In this document: positions 16,847 through 26,820 of the stretch, piece after piece | How the letters are laid out: the number at the start of each line of letters is the position of its first letter | How positions within the stretch are numbered: position 1 is the stretch's first letter | Assembly (NCBI GenBank): GCA_017161075.1 | Contig: CP046174.1 | Coordinates: 434,001-498,000 of the forward strand | Direction: 5' to 3' | Source: Erysipelotrichaceae bacterium 66202529 | Lineage (GTDB): Bacteria > Bacillota_I > Bacilli_A > Erysipelotrichales > Erysipelotrichaceae | DNA: 64,000 bases | The notes under the pieces: model-generated | Told to the model about the DNA's origin: nothing | The model's database searches: none | The model's input: only the letters and a program-made list of their open reading frames with translations | Position numbers and translations under genes: made by a program

Positions 16847-19555
16847 ATGATTGATGTTAAGATGCTTCAGAAACAACGGCAGCATGCATATTTGAACGAA
16901 TGGCAGGCGGATGAACATGATCCTGCGGCAATTCTTCAGGATATCGGGATTGAAATGCTGATGAGAACGCAAGCCTCCTTGCAGCAGCTGATGCAGGTTC
17001 ACAGGACCCGGTATTTCAACCGGCTGCCATATCAGCGCATATATGGACAGACATGTATGACCTGTCTTAAAATCCAGCCTTCCCCCTCTTTTTCTCATAC
17101 GCTTATGAAAAAGGATACTCCTCTGTATATGCAGGGAAGCTCCTTGCTTCCAATCAAAGTGAAGGAAGATATCCAGCTTCAGCAAACGTATGCAAAGGAG
17201 GTGTTTTTCGCATATCCAAATACACGTGAAATTCTGCAGTTTCCTATGTGTAAAGATATCCCACTGTTTACAGAACATGGCAATAATATCCAACGGTACG
17301 CGCTGCAGTTTACGGTTGGAAATATCTTTAAACGCAGGAAGCATGCGATTTGCGAGGTTTATTTTGAAATCGGTGAGGCGCAGCTTGAAGAATTTCTCAC
17401 ATGGCTGGTATCCGGCAGTGTTACCTGGCAGATACGATTTGCAAATGAGCTGCGCAAGGATTGGACGCTGACGCTGCATAAAAACCATCTCAGCTTTCAT
17501 TTTCAGGAGAGCTTTCCCATGGATGAAGGAGAGCTTCTGTTTTCCATGGAGGTAGGCGATACACAGCATATTCCGGCACTATGGATGAATGGTATCTATC
17601 TGCGTATACCTGGTGCTTCTGCTTATCCGGACAGTATCAGTGTACAGGATATGGAGGAAAATCCTGGAAGCTTTCCACTGACAGATGCTCCGATATCCAT
17701 ATTTCAGACGTGCTATATGCGCTGCGATGAGGTTTTTACGCGCCTTGGTGCAGAGCTGACCTGGAGGTTTTCCACCGGGGAACAACTGTATACGGCGGGG
17801 AAAGAGCTGATTGAGGATCAGGAATATCATTTATTTATGCGCAGGCTTCCCAGACAGCAGGTTGTCTATGATGTCTATGTGGATGGTGTACGCCTGGAGT
17901 ATTTCAATGGAGAATGGGTAAAGCTGAATGATGTTCATTTTTCAAAGGATTTTTTTCATCAGCCGAAGGATTCCTGTACCATGCATTTTCGCTGTCCGAA
18001 AGACATGCTTCCATACACCTATGACGGTGTGGAAAGCTACTGGTTTCGGTTAATGATTACGAAAGCAGAAAACTGTTATCAGCTGCCATCCTACCATCAT
18101 ATCCCGCTGATTCAGCATTCCCGTTGGGAATATGATTATGGAAACAGCCGTATATATCCAAAAAGTATGAGAACCTATGCGAATGGAGAAAGTCAAACCA
18201 TAGAAAACGGTCATTCCTTTTTGTTGTTTCCTGGCTTTCCTGTACAGCGGACATCTATGTATTTTCTGTTCAATCAAAAGCCGGCGGCAGGAGCGTGCCG
18301 TATGTTTGTGGAGCTGCAGCATTCCTTTGATTGCATGCAGAATGTACGATATTTCATAGACGAGGGAGCTGCGCTGAGACCATTGGCGGTGGAGGATGAA
18401 ACGGATGGGCTTTCTCACAGTGGATTGCTCAGTATGTTTTTCCCCTCCGATATGAAGGAAACGCAGCGCTTTGGAAAAGCTGGCTATTGGCTTTGCGTAC
18501 AAACGGATGGCAGTATGCTCAATAACCGTCTATTAAGCATACAGCCGAATTGTGTGTATGCATATGGTGATGATGAAATACAGATTGAAAAAGAATTCTA
18601 TATACAGGAGCTGCCGGTGGATATAACCTGCGAAGAGGATGTTTGTGAGGTGTATATTCAGGATAGGAATGACTGGCAGAAATGTACATTTGCGGCTGAT
18701 TCCGAAAATCTTCAAAAGCATCAGATTTATTATGATGAGAATCAGCGAATCGTTACGATAAGCCGAACAATCCTGCAAGAGAGAACGGAAGCAGCGCGTA
18801 TTCGTGTAAAGCTCATTTGCAGAAGGCGAGAACAGCCACAGGAGCTGCCGCAGGGGACAGTTGTATTTCCTGCACAAAGCACGCAGAGGATAACCGCCGT
18901 TCATACATTGACAAATTCCAGCTGGCAGCGGATCAGAGAAACGGATGAGCATCTGATACAAAGACTTTCTCATTCACAAACAGAGCCTGTACACATACTG
19001 ACTCTGCAGGATATGGAACGGTATGTGCTGGATCAGCTTCCGGATGTACAGGATGTGCGTTGTTATGCGCAGGATGGGGAAATACACACGTTTGTTTTGT
19101 GGACAGATGCAGGCTTTACGATGCAGAGCCGTGAAAGGAAACAGCAGGTACAGGAGCTTTTACAAAAGAAGCTGCCAGATACCTTTCATAAGGACATAAT
19201 CGTACGATCTCCGGAAACCGTTATGCTCGATATCCTGTTGGAAATAGAGCATGAGGATCTGGATTTGGATGGGCTTGTAAAGGAACAGATCAAAACGTAT
19301 CTGCATCCTGTTCATGGACGGGACGGAAAAGGCTGGAGAATTGGGGAATACTGCAAAGCGGAGGAGCTGAAGCACTATATACAGAGTGTGTTTTCCGATT
19401 GTACGGTCTCGAATTGTGAGATAAGAGGTCGTATATGGAAACAGGATACAGTGATGTGCCATGTGGAGAACCTCATGGAAAACAAAGCGGGTATTATGCA
19501 GGTGGGAGCCGTGAGGATTTTAAGAGGAAGCAAGGCCGAAGTTCATGCGGACTAA
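16847..19555 (+). CDS. Large J-type baseplate protein (Pvc11-like)
   Basis: A 902-residue baseplate component of the gp6/gpJ-type family. The N-terminus (residues 1-70) resembles the start of putative baseplate assembly proteins in CIS clusters. The middle is a long region of repeated beta-rich modules, one of them MYFLFNQKPAAG. The C-terminal ~130 residues have the J-type signature: VMLDILLEIEHEDLDLDGLV, then TYLHPVHGRDGKGWRIGEY. It would form the wedge ring that triggers sheath contraction. A GGAAAGGTGGCAGGGG region precedes ATG 16847. Confidence 0.83.
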   Translation: MIDVKMLQKQRQHAYLNEWQADEHDPAAILQDIGIEMLMRTQASLQQLMQVHRTRYFNRLPYQRIYGQTCMTCLKIQPSPSFSHTLMKKDTPLYMQGSSLLPIKVKEDIQLQQTYAKEVFFAYPNTREILQFPMCKDIPLFTEHGNNIQRYALQFTVGNIFKRRKHAICEVYFEIGEAQLEEFLTWLVSGSVTWQIRFANELRKDWTLTLHKNHLSFHFQESFPMDEGELLFSMEVGDTQHIPALWMNGIYLRIPGASAYPDSISVQDMEENPGSFPLTDAPISIFQTCYMRCDEVFTRLGAELTWRFSTGEQLYTAGKELIEDQEYHLFMRRLPRQQVVYDVYVDGVRLEYFNGEWVKLNDVHFSKDFFHQPKDSCTMHFRCPKDMLPYTYDGVESYWFRLMITKAENCYQLPSYHHIPLIQHSRWEYDYGNSRIYPKSMRTYANGESQTIENGHSFLLFPGFPVQRTSMYFLFNQKPAAGACRMFVELQHSFDCMQNVRYFIDEGAALRPLAVEDETDGLSHSGLLSMFFPSDMKETQRFGKAGYWLCVQTDGSMLNNRLLSIQPNCVYAYGDDEIQIEKEFYIQELPVDITCEEDVCEVYIQDRNDWQKCTFAADSENLQKHQIYYDENQRIVTISRTILQERTEAARIRVKLICRRREQPQELPQGTVVFPAQSTQRITAVHTLTNSSWQRIRETDEHLIQRLSHSQTEPVHILTLQDMERYVLDQLPDVQDVRCYAQDGEIHTFVLWTDAGFTMQSRERKQQVQELLQKKLPDTFHKDIIVRSPETVMLDILLEIEHEDLDLDGLVKEQIKTYLHPVHGRDGKGWRIGEYCKAEELKHYIQSVFSDCTVSNCEIRGRIWKQDTVMCHVENLMENKAGIMQVGAVRILRGSKAEVHAD

Positions 19556-19628
19556 GATAAAAAACCGTTTTGAACAGCAGGTATAGGAATTGCTTCCTAC
19601 CTGAATATAAGGGAGAAAAGGAGTGCTC

Positions 19629-21548
19629 ATGAACATACAAAAGCTGGATACGCACACGTATAAAGAGCTGTTTGCGGATGCTGTGAAGGAATGGAAGCAG
19701 CGCAGCGGGGATGAGGAACTATTCCCTTCCGATGTTTCCTATACACTTTTGGAAATGCAGACGATGCTGGTGGATATGCTGAATTACTACAGTGATCAGG
19801 TGCAGGCGGCACATATCAAAAAGTATGAAAGGCTTCAGGGCCATAGGGAAGCAGAACTGTGTCCTGTACCCCTTGCTTTCCGCATGCAGCCGAAACAGCC
19901 GATGATGCTTTGGGAGGGAACGCAGTTTCCTGTTTCTATGGGTGAAACCGTGCTAATGCTGGAAACAATGCATTCCTATCAGCTTTTTCCAAACGAAATA
20001 TGCTCTATATACGTAGAAAAGGATACAAAGGCAGAAAATATTACAGAGCTGCTGCGTGCTTTGGAGGGCACCTATACCCTTTCCTTACAGGCGTCTGTCT
20101 GCAGCCTGTATATCCGGATAAAAGACCCGCTTCCAAAAAATATTTCCTGTTCCTTATACATATGTGTGGAAAACTCCTGTGTGGAGAATGTGGAAGTGGA
20201 GTGGCCGGATATGGCGGAGCTGTATGTGGAATACTTCAGTATTCACGGCTGGCAAAAGGTATGTGAGTTACACGATGCCACCCATGCATTGCAGTGTGAT
20301 GGGGAACTGCGTTTTCAGACAGGGAAGGATATGGTGGAATCGACCTGTTTTGAAGAATGTGGATTCTGGCTGCGTCTTCGTATAAAAGAGAAATGTCTGG
20401 ATCATCCCATCGGTTTACAGGCAATATGGATGAATACGGTGCTGCTCAAAGCACAAAATACACTTGCAAAATCGTGGGAGCTGCCAAGCCTTGCTATGAC
20501 GCATATCCATATCAGTGGGGATATCGCAAAGGAACAGGTTATGCTGCAAATTCAGGGTATGGATAAATGTTGGAGGCTGCATCCACACCGCCGCGTACAG
20601 TCGCAGCATGACTGTTGTTTTTACTGGGAGGCGTTCCCAAAGGATATCATAGCGGCACGTTTGATTGCACAACGGGAAGAGCTGCGGCATAAGGCTTCCA
20701 CCTTTACATTGAATGGAATCTGTTCACAAAGCATAGCGCTTGCCCCCTTATCAACATACCGGCTTGCCTTTCTGATGGAACCTGGTGTATGGCAGGATGG
20801 TGACATCATAGACAGGTATGAAAAGGGGAGTGGTGGTATGGGATGCTATCGGACAGAGAATGGTATCTGTATGGGGAACGGCAGGGATTTTCAGCTTCCT
20901 TTAGCTGCAGAGAATGCATTGCTGTTTACCGATTTTGTTCAGAAACAGGAAAATTTTACATTGCACAGAGAAACGATACAGGTATATCTTCCTCATCTGA
21001 CGGGAAGCAATGCACGCAGTACACCGCTTTATGAGATACCGTATGAACAGCCGGGAATCTTTTTCCATAAGGAAGAGCTTGTTCAGTTTCTGTTGCAGTA
21101 TCCCCTGTTGTCAATTTCGGAGGTACGGGTACAGACAAAACCCGGGCAATGGATGATTCATATACTGGATACCTGCAATCACGCATGTCATATCCCGGCT
21201 TATCGCTGTTATGTACAGCGGCTTGTGCAACAGCATGTACCCTTCACAGATCGTGTATGTGTTGAGGATATCCATATACAAGAGCTGTGCATTGCATTAA
21301 GGATACAGGTGCTGGCATCATCACAGACAAAAAATCAGCTGGAAGCGGCCTGTAAAGATTATATACAGGACTGCAGAGTGCAAAAACAGGATCTGTATGC
21401 TGCTAATCTTTTACAGGAATTAAGAAAGAACAGTCCTGTAGAGATTATCCACTGCTGCTTTCAAAGGGATCATGATTATGAAAGGCTGCCCTATCAGGCT
21501 GCTGTTTCATATCGTTTAAAGGCTGTTGTCATAGCACAGGGCATATAG
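19629..21548 (+). CDS. Second J-type baseplate wedge protein (Pvc12-like)
   Basis: 639 residues from ATG 19629, with AAGGAG at 19617-19622. The N-terminus LDTHTYKELFADAVKEW, then SDVSYTLLEMQTMLVDMLNY, resembles the first domain of Pvc11/12-type wedges. The central segment includes LYVEYFSIHGWQKVCEL. The C-terminal section (VPFTDRVCVEDIHIQEL, then IALRIQVL) matches the last gp6-like domain, but the usual HPxxGGxxGxGW tail is missing, so the C-terminus is shortened relative to its neighbour. It follows the larger wedge gene after a short gap. Confidence 0.75.
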   Translation: MNIQKLDTHTYKELFADAVKEWKQRSGDEELFPSDVSYTLLEMQTMLVDMLNYYSDQVQAAHIKKYERLQGHREAELCPVPLAFRMQPKQPMMLWEGTQFPVSMGETVLMLETMHSYQLFPNEICSIYVEKDTKAENITELLRALEGTYTLSLQASVCSLYIRIKDPLPKNISCSLYICVENSCVENVEVEWPDMAELYVEYFSIHGWQKVCELHDATHALQCDGELRFQTGKDMVESTCFEECGFWLRLRIKEKCLDHPIGLQAIWMNTVLLKAQNTLAKSWELPSLAMTHIHISGDIAKEQVMLQIQGMDKCWRLHPHRRVQSQHDCCFYWEAFPKDIIAARLIAQREELRHKASTFTLNGICSQSIALAPLSTYRLAFLMEPGVWQDGDIIDRYEKGSGGMGCYRTENGICMGNGRDFQLPLAAENALLFTDFVQKQENFTLHRETIQVYLPHLTGSNARSTPLYEIPYEQPGIFFHKEELVQFLLQYPLLSISEVRVQTKPGQWMIHILDTCNHACHIPAYRCYVQRLVQQHVPFTDRVCVEDIHIQELCIALRIQVLASSQTKNQLEAACKDYIQDCRVQKQDLYAANLLQELRKNSPVEIIHCCFQRDHDYERLPYQAAVSYRLKAVVIAQGI

Positions 21549-21570
21549 GCAACCACTGGAGGTGAAGGTA

Positions 21571-22566
21571 TTGAAGGAGGCATTATGTTATCAGTCAAAT
21601 AGAGAAATGCGTCTGCATGGGAATGCCATTCATATGAAGCCGACACCCGATGGTGCACTGGCAATGGATGTGCAAAGCAGTGAAGCTGTGTATGTCAGTG
21701 ATGTGTTTGACTGTGGCGAGGTATCAGGAACATGGAACGAGCTGCATTTACATTTTGAACAGCTGTGGGAGCTGCAGGCTTCTGTCTGGATGTTTGATGC
21801 TGAAGCTGCCAAAACACAGCTGCTCACGTTATCTGTTGAGGATCAGTTTCATGTGATACGGCAAAAGGGATTCACGCAAAACAGTAGTGATATGTTATTG
21901 TATGGCAGAGGGGAAGCTGCTTGCGGACGTTATCTGGTCTTCTGCTTTCAGGTACGAAAGCCAAAGGGAAACCATCTGTATTTTACAGGCTATGAACTGA
22001 GCTTTCCGGCGGTTTTGTTCAGTGAGTATCTGCCCTATGTTTATCAGAACAATCCAACGCTGGACGCTTATCTGTCTGTATTCAAGGATGTTTATCTATC
22101 GTTAGAGGATGAAATTGACAGGTTCTATGAACAGCTGGATCCGGAAAGTGCAACGGAAGAAAATCTGAGGGAGCTGCTTACCTGGCAGGGGCTGGAACAT
22201 TTTCAGGATTATGCTGAGCTAGCTGCACTGCGCATGCTTCCGGCTTTATGGAATCGTATCTATCGGGAAAAGGGCAGTCTGTTTTATCTTTCTGAGCTGG
22301 TGAAATTTTTGTTTCACATTGAAGTATGTATGAAAGCAAAGGATACTGTTCTTCATGTATTTGTACCTTGTATACCTGTGGAGAAAAAGCAGAAGCTGTT
22401 ATTCTTTTTTCAGCAAGAGGCATCGGCGAATACGGAGATACAGGTACATTTTATGAGGCAGTCCTTTATGAATCACAATGCATATCTTGGAATTACGACA
22501 GCTCTGCAAAAAGCAGACAGAGTAATGAATACTGCACAATTGAATTGTGCGGATATCATGAAGTGA
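21571..22566 (+). CDS. gpI-like tail/baseplate protein
   Basis: 331 residues from TTG 21571, chosen because GGAGGTG at 21558-21564 is well spaced from it; GTG 21562 overlaps that site. The central region YLPYVYQNNPTLDAYLSVFK, then LSLEDEIDRFYEQLDPESAT and LRELLTWQGL, matches phage tail protein I (P2 gpI) type domains, which occur in eCIS operons after the J proteins. The N-terminal ~150 residues are beta-rich and not assigned. It probably sits at the baseplate periphery, possibly as a fibre attachment point. Confidence 0.75.
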   Translation: MKEALCYQSNREMRLHGNAIHMKPTPDGALAMDVQSSEAVYVSDVFDCGEVSGTWNELHLHFEQLWELQASVWMFDAEAAKTQLLTLSVEDQFHVIRQKGFTQNSSDMLLYGRGEAACGRYLVFCFQVRKPKGNHLYFTGYELSFPAVLFSEYLPYVYQNNPTLDAYLSVFKDVYLSLEDEIDRFYEQLDPESATEENLRELLTWQGLEHFQDYAELAALRMLPALWNRIYREKGSLFYLSELVKFLFHIEVCMKAKDTVLHVFVPCIPVEKKQKLLFFFQQEASANTEIQVHFMRQSFMNHNAYLGITTALQKADRVMNTAQLNCADIMK

Positions 22567-22576
22567 GGAATTCAAT

Positions 22577-24424
22577 ATGACAGGAAATAATCAGGAGTAT
22601 GTACAGAAATGTTTAGAATTTTCTGAACGGCTTCAGGCAGAGGGGAAACCAAAAGAGCTTGCAGTATTGTTTCAGGAGCTCCAAAAGCCCTCTGCATATC
22701 CAAAACCACATCTTCTTTATGTGAAGGAAAAATTTCAGCTGGATGATATGCTGTATTTTCTGTTTCTATGTGCCTTTCTTTATGAAACAGATACAACTTT
22801 ATCCTCCTATGTATATAAAAAAACAAAGGCATCCTTTCTTTCTTTGGGGATCCTTTTGTCATGGTATTCAGGGTTGTATCCACTACCTGTAAATGCCGCA
22901 GCAGTATGTATGGCTTTTTTAAACGAAGATATCCTTTTCCAGCGTATTGAAGAAACCTATCTGATGATGACGCCGGTCAGATTACAAGCTTATGTATTAT
23001 ACTATCTGTCCAGTGGCTGCCTGCCTCAGCATAAGGCGTTTCGATATGTGGAAGTATCACAGCAGACATTTGCTTCAATATATAAAGAACAACTGGCAGA
23101 ACTGTTGAAGAATATAACTTTAAATAAATCATGTATTTTAGCTGCAGAAGCATATGCAGGAAAGCGAACACTGGCATTGCAATGTGCAAAAACTCTTGAA
23201 GAACCAGTGTTTTTACTATCTGGTATTGCATGGAAACAGGCAGATGTAAAGGAACGATTTCATATATTGAATTGTATTGCTTTTTTTATCAGACTGCAGG
23301 ATGGCGGTATTGTTTATTTAGATACTAAAGAGGAACTGCTAAGAGAAGAGATTTCCTATCTTGAATATTTTTTTAACTGCTTCAACATCCCTGTTATTAT
23401 TTCTGCTGAATCGGTTATCACAAACAGATATCCAGTCATACAATTACCTCCGTATTTATCTGCAGCGGATTTGCGGACAATGAGTTTCTTTCTTTGGGGA
23501 AAGGAATGGGTTAAATCTTATCTTCATATGACACCGCAGGATATGGTGGATTATAAAAAAACAGACCCTGAGGGAAGCAGATTGAGTAATTATCATATGG
23601 ATATAATTTCTAGTGATTGTAGTTCTCCACTTTATAAAATACTGCCTGCTGATTCACAATGGAAGGACTGGCTGGGCAGTGATGACCTGAAGGAACAACT
23701 GCGCTATATTTTATTTAGAATTCAGCATATGGGGGATTCTGACTTTCATGTACATGATAGAATCCAGGCATGTATTGTCCTGTTTCATGGTCCAAGTGGT
23801 ACCGGTAAGACCTTGGCTGCCAAAATTCTAGGAAAGGAAGCTGGTCTTCCTGTGTGGCAGGTAGATCTTTCAATGATAATGGATAAATATGTCGGAGAAA
23901 GTGAAAAACACCTGCGTAAAATGTTTAGCAATGCTCAGAGAAATAATTGTATCCTGTTATTTGATGAAGCGGATGTACTTTTTGGAAAGCGGACAGCAGT
24001 ATCCTCTTCAAATGATAAATATGCGAATAGTGCGACGGCCTTTTTACTGCAGGAAATAGAGCGGTATCAGGGGATTGTGATTCTGACAACCAATATCCTT
24101 CAGAATTTCGATGATGCTTTTTTAAGACGTATAACAGTCATGATTCGGTTTCCTCTACCTGATAAAACTGTAAAAGCAGAAAAATGGAGAGTCTGTTTTT
24201 CCGATATCCCTTTAAAAACAGAACTTCCCTCTATCTGGCTTGCAGAGCATCTGAATCTTACTCTGGCACAAATTGAAAATGTTGCAGTCAATGCCGCTTG
24301 TTACTGGAGAATGGAAGATGGTGCTGTCTTTACTTTGGAACATATCTTGAAGGCAGTCAAATTGGAATATAATAAACGGCAGGAGCAGGTTCCGGTTGAA
24401 GTAATGAAATTTCTTCATAATTAG
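22577..24424 (+). CDS. AAA+ ATPase of the injection system (Pvc15-like)
   Basis: 615 residues. The C-terminal ~230 residues are an AAA+ module with Walker A GPSGTGKT (near residue 405), Walker B ILLFDEADVLFG (near residue 460), a sensor-like ILTTN near residue 505 and FLRRI as an arginine-finger region. The ~380-residue N-terminal part is not assigned, although it holds a second nucleotide-fold-like stretch around AAEAYAGKRTLALQCAK that lacks a full Walker A. In eCIS such ATPases (Pvc15, Afp15) are thought to help load or remodel cargo. It sits directly before the effector gene, with a gap of only 37 bases. Confidence 0.9.
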   Translation: MTGNNQEYVQKCLEFSERLQAEGKPKELAVLFQELQKPSAYPKPHLLYVKEKFQLDDMLYFLFLCAFLYETDTTLSSYVYKKTKASFLSLGILLSWYSGLYPLPVNAAAVCMAFLNEDILFQRIEETYLMMTPVRLQAYVLYYLSSGCLPQHKAFRYVEVSQQTFASIYKEQLAELLKNITLNKSCILAAEAYAGKRTLALQCAKTLEEPVFLLSGIAWKQADVKERFHILNCIAFFIRLQDGGIVYLDTKEELLREEISYLEYFFNCFNIPVIISAESVITNRYPVIQLPPYLSAADLRTMSFFLWGKEWVKSYLHMTPQDMVDYKKTDPEGSRLSNYHMDIISSDCSSPLYKILPADSQWKDWLGSDDLKEQLRYILFRIQHMGDSDFHVHDRIQACIVLFHGPSGTGKTLAAKILGKEAGLPVWQVDLSMIMDKYVGESEKHLRKMFSNAQRNNCILLFDEADVLFGKRTAVSSSNDKYANSATAFLLQEIERYQGIVILTTNILQNFDDAFLRRITVMIRFPLPDKTVKAEKWRVCFSDIPLKTELPSIWLAEHLNLTLAQIENVAVNAACYWRMEDGAVFTLEHILKAVKLEYNKRQEQVPVEVMKFLHN

Positions 24425-24461
24425 TTTATGGATATATATGCATAAGGAAAGGAGTGGTGTC

Positions 24462-26672
24462 GTGAATATGATGTATTCTTGCAATCAAAATAGCATACAC
24501 AAGGAAGAAATAAATAAAATGAAGGATGTAACAATTCATCATGGATCCAGTTTTCCGGATATATTTTATGCTAGTGCTGTTACTTATGGAAATGATATCT
24601 ATGTAAGAACCGGATATGATCATTTGATACCTCATGAATACCAACATGTAAGACAGCAGAGGCAGGGAAGGGTTATTCCAGAGTATACATTACAAGGCTA
24701 TCCGATTTCTCAATCTCATAAGCTGGAAAAAGAGGCAAATACTCCATTAACTATGGAGGTGAAGCAGGATATGGAACCACAATGTGCAATGCGCCCAGTT
24801 ATTCAGTGTTATACAGAAACAATATTTCAGGAAATGCTCCGGAAAAATAAAGTGCCTGCAGATAAAGCGCATGCTATGAGTGTGCTGTTAGCACAACATA
24901 AAGAAAATATTCCAGATGATAGTTTAGATGATATTGTAAACATACTGTTGCAGTATGATGATGAAAAATATCAGGCAGTCGCTTCGTGTTTACAGAAACT
25001 GACTGATGTGAAAAACATCGCCTATTATCTCTCTGCTTTCCAAGCTGTGGATAATAATATTCTATTTCAATTGCAGAAAGCTTCTGAAATCAAATTATTC
25101 ATAAAAGATAATTTTAATTATAAACTCACGGGCGACATAATACAATTTTTAACAACGGATGATAACACTCAATATTTAAATTCGGAGGTTATATTGAAAG
25201 GCGATATGAGTTCTCCAAAACCAGAGCTTATCAAAATGAATATTTTGGATCTTTTGACATTATTTGCAAAATATAATCTCTTAGCTGAAGCAGATACATT
25301 CACACAGACGATTAAAATATTAAAGGATTGTTGTGGAGTAGCGTATACAAAAAAGGCAATCACAGCTGCTATACAAAATAATAATTATAATTTTATCGAT
25401 GTGGACGGTAATTCAAAGGATCCAAAAGCTCCATTGCAATATAAGACGAATCGTCAGCTTATGAAAATATTTGTTAACAGACTGGTATTAACCACGCAGC
25501 AAGTGAAAGCTGTTTATGATGTGATAAACTGGAATTTATTTGGTTCTCAAAAGAATTACATTATAGAACCTACTGGCTCTGATCCTCATCAAATGGGGAC
25601 GCAGGCTTTATTTATATGCAGTAGAGAAACTGGAGAACGCTTATGTATATATAAACCACGCTCGCTTAATCCGGATGAATCATTAACAGGAGAGGAAGGC
25701 GTATTTGCAGTTGTAAATGATCTTGCAGAACAGGAAAAGGTTAAGCAATCCCCATATATACCACTACCGACCATGAAATATCCCAAACTACACTATGGGT
25801 CACAAAGGTTGCCTACAAAATTTGAACCTATTGTTCAATCTGTTAGCAGGGTTATCACTCCTGAGGAAGCTGATCATTTGCTGATACAGTTAGGGGAGAT
25901 AAATATGATAAGCAAAATCGTTGGAGGTACGGATATGCATAAAGACAATATTATTATGACTGAAAAAGGACCAGTTGTAATAGATGCGGAATGCTGTTTC
26001 GTCGATTTTGCTGGAACAGAAATTCTGGGGACAGACGGTCCCATTTACGGAAGTGATAAAAGCGGTGACCATATGGATTATGCTGCCTGTCATGTTCAGA
26101 TTGGAGATGCATGTTTATCGCTGAGTGACTACCGTATTGAAATTGGAGTGCCAAAAACGAGGCAGCTAATCAAACAAGGCGAAGATTATGTAAAGGCTGT
26201 TTTAAGAAAAACGAAAGCTGAATTTGAATCTAAAATGATATCGCTACTGAAACGTTTAAAGGTTGTACGAATAGTACCCATTGCCACGAGACATTTATCA
26301 GGAGGTTTACAATCATATCATATGGCTCATAATGACGAGGACCGAATGAAAATCATTGAAAGGGTAACAGCTGATGCAGCAGAAATGTTAATGACATGCA
26401 AAGATTATTCTTATATTCATCCTGATTATTTTGAGTTTATATTTTATGAGGAGGTTTGTAAAAGCTGTATGGAAGCTGCTTTTAAGCAAGGGACAATTCC
26501 AACTTTTCAATTTCAGCCAGATGATTTAACAATAACACTAGACTCTGTTCCAATCATGGAACTTAAACATAAAGAGGATACTAGCTTTGCGCAGTATGAT
26601 CAACTGATGGACATTAAGAGCCTAATGCTTGATTTTATCATGAAGAAATTTCATGACTTAATTGATTCATGA
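24462..26672 (+). CDS. Probable eCIS effector: eCIS_core fused to LanM-dehydratase-like (DUF4135) domain
   Basis: 736 residues from GTG 24462 (AAAGGAG at 24448-24454; ATG 24468 is an alternative). Residues ~20-90 are a reduced eCIS_core segment: VTIHHGSSFP, VTYGNDIYV, HEYQH at 58-62 with VRQQ, GYPIS and LEKEAN. This domain marks cargo of eCIS particles. Residues ~230-660 have the motif series of the class II lanthionine synthetase dehydratase: GSDPH (372-376), IYKPR with Lys398, TDMHKDN (Asp491, His493, Asn496) and IDAE (Asp508, Glu510). A possible elimination-site Arg/Thr region is RIVPIATRH (603-611). No LanC cyclase domain and no precursor peptide gene follow. In LanM these residues phosphorylate Ser/Thr and eliminate phosphate. 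A Ser/Thr-modifying toxin is inferred, not shown. Confidence 0.8.
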   Translation: MNMMYSCNQNSIHKEEINKMKDVTIHHGSSFPDIFYASAVTYGNDIYVRTGYDHLIPHEYQHVRQQRQGRVIPEYTLQGYPISQSHKLEKEANTPLTMEVKQDMEPQCAMRPVIQCYTETIFQEMLRKNKVPADKAHAMSVLLAQHKENIPDDSLDDIVNILLQYDDEKYQAVASCLQKLTDVKNIAYYLSAFQAVDNNILFQLQKASEIKLFIKDNFNYKLTGDIIQFLTTDDNTQYLNSEVILKGDMSSPKPELIKMNILDLLTLFAKYNLLAEADTFTQTIKILKDCCGVAYTKKAITAAIQNNNYNFIDVDGNSKDPKAPLQYKTNRQLMKIFVNRLVLTTQQVKAVYDVINWNLFGSQKNYIIEPTGSDPHQMGTQALFICSRETGERLCIYKPRSLNPDESLTGEEGVFAVVNDLAEQEKVKQSPYIPLPTMKYPKLHYGSQRLPTKFEPIVQSVSRVITPEEADHLLIQLGEINMISKIVGGTDMHKDNIIMTEKGPVVIDAECCFVDFAGTEILGTDGPIYGSDKSGDHMDYAACHVQIGDACLSLSDYRIEIGVPKTRQLIKQGEDYVKAVLRKTKAEFESKMISLLKRLKVVRIVPIATRHLSGGLQSYHMAHNDEDRMKIIERVTADAAEMLMTCKDYSYIHPDYFEFIFYEEVCKSCMEAAFKQGTIPTFQFQPDDLTITLDSVPIMELKHKEDTSFAQYDQLMDIKSLMLDFIMKKFHDLIDS

Positions 26673-26780
26673 AGTGTTTTGTATCAGGTGTATACTCTTG
26701 ATATAATTGCTTCTCAATATGGAAATAATCATCTGCTTTTGTTTTAATTGATATCACCAAATCCCAAAATATGAATTCAT

Positions 26781-26817
26781 AAAGACACTGTTGCCGTCAT
26801 TTCAACAGTGTCTTTTC
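26781..26817 (+). terminator. Intrinsic terminator ending the injection-system operon
   Basis: AAAGACACTGTTG (26781-26793) pairs perfectly with CAACAGTGTCTTT (26803-26815) across a 9-base loop, and is followed by TTTTC. The flanking A and T tracts would let it work on both strands. It is the first clear terminator after 5045. Confidence 0.85.
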
Positions 26818-26820
26818 AAT

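Noticed and set aside
5045..26672. Prophage or R-type bacteriocin
   Set aside because: No capsid, packaging, integration, holin or lysin genes; DUF4255, DUF6760, the AAA+ ATPase and eCIS_core cargo indicate a CIS.
5045..26672. Canonical type VI secretion system
   Set aside because: No TssJ, TssL, TssM or ClpV-like genes; the sheath is a single gp18-type protein, not TssB/TssC.
24462..26672. Lantibiotic biosynthesis gene (complete LanM)
   Set aside because: No cyclase domain, no precursor peptide and no LanT transporter nearby; the eCIS_core segment and operon context favour CIS cargo.
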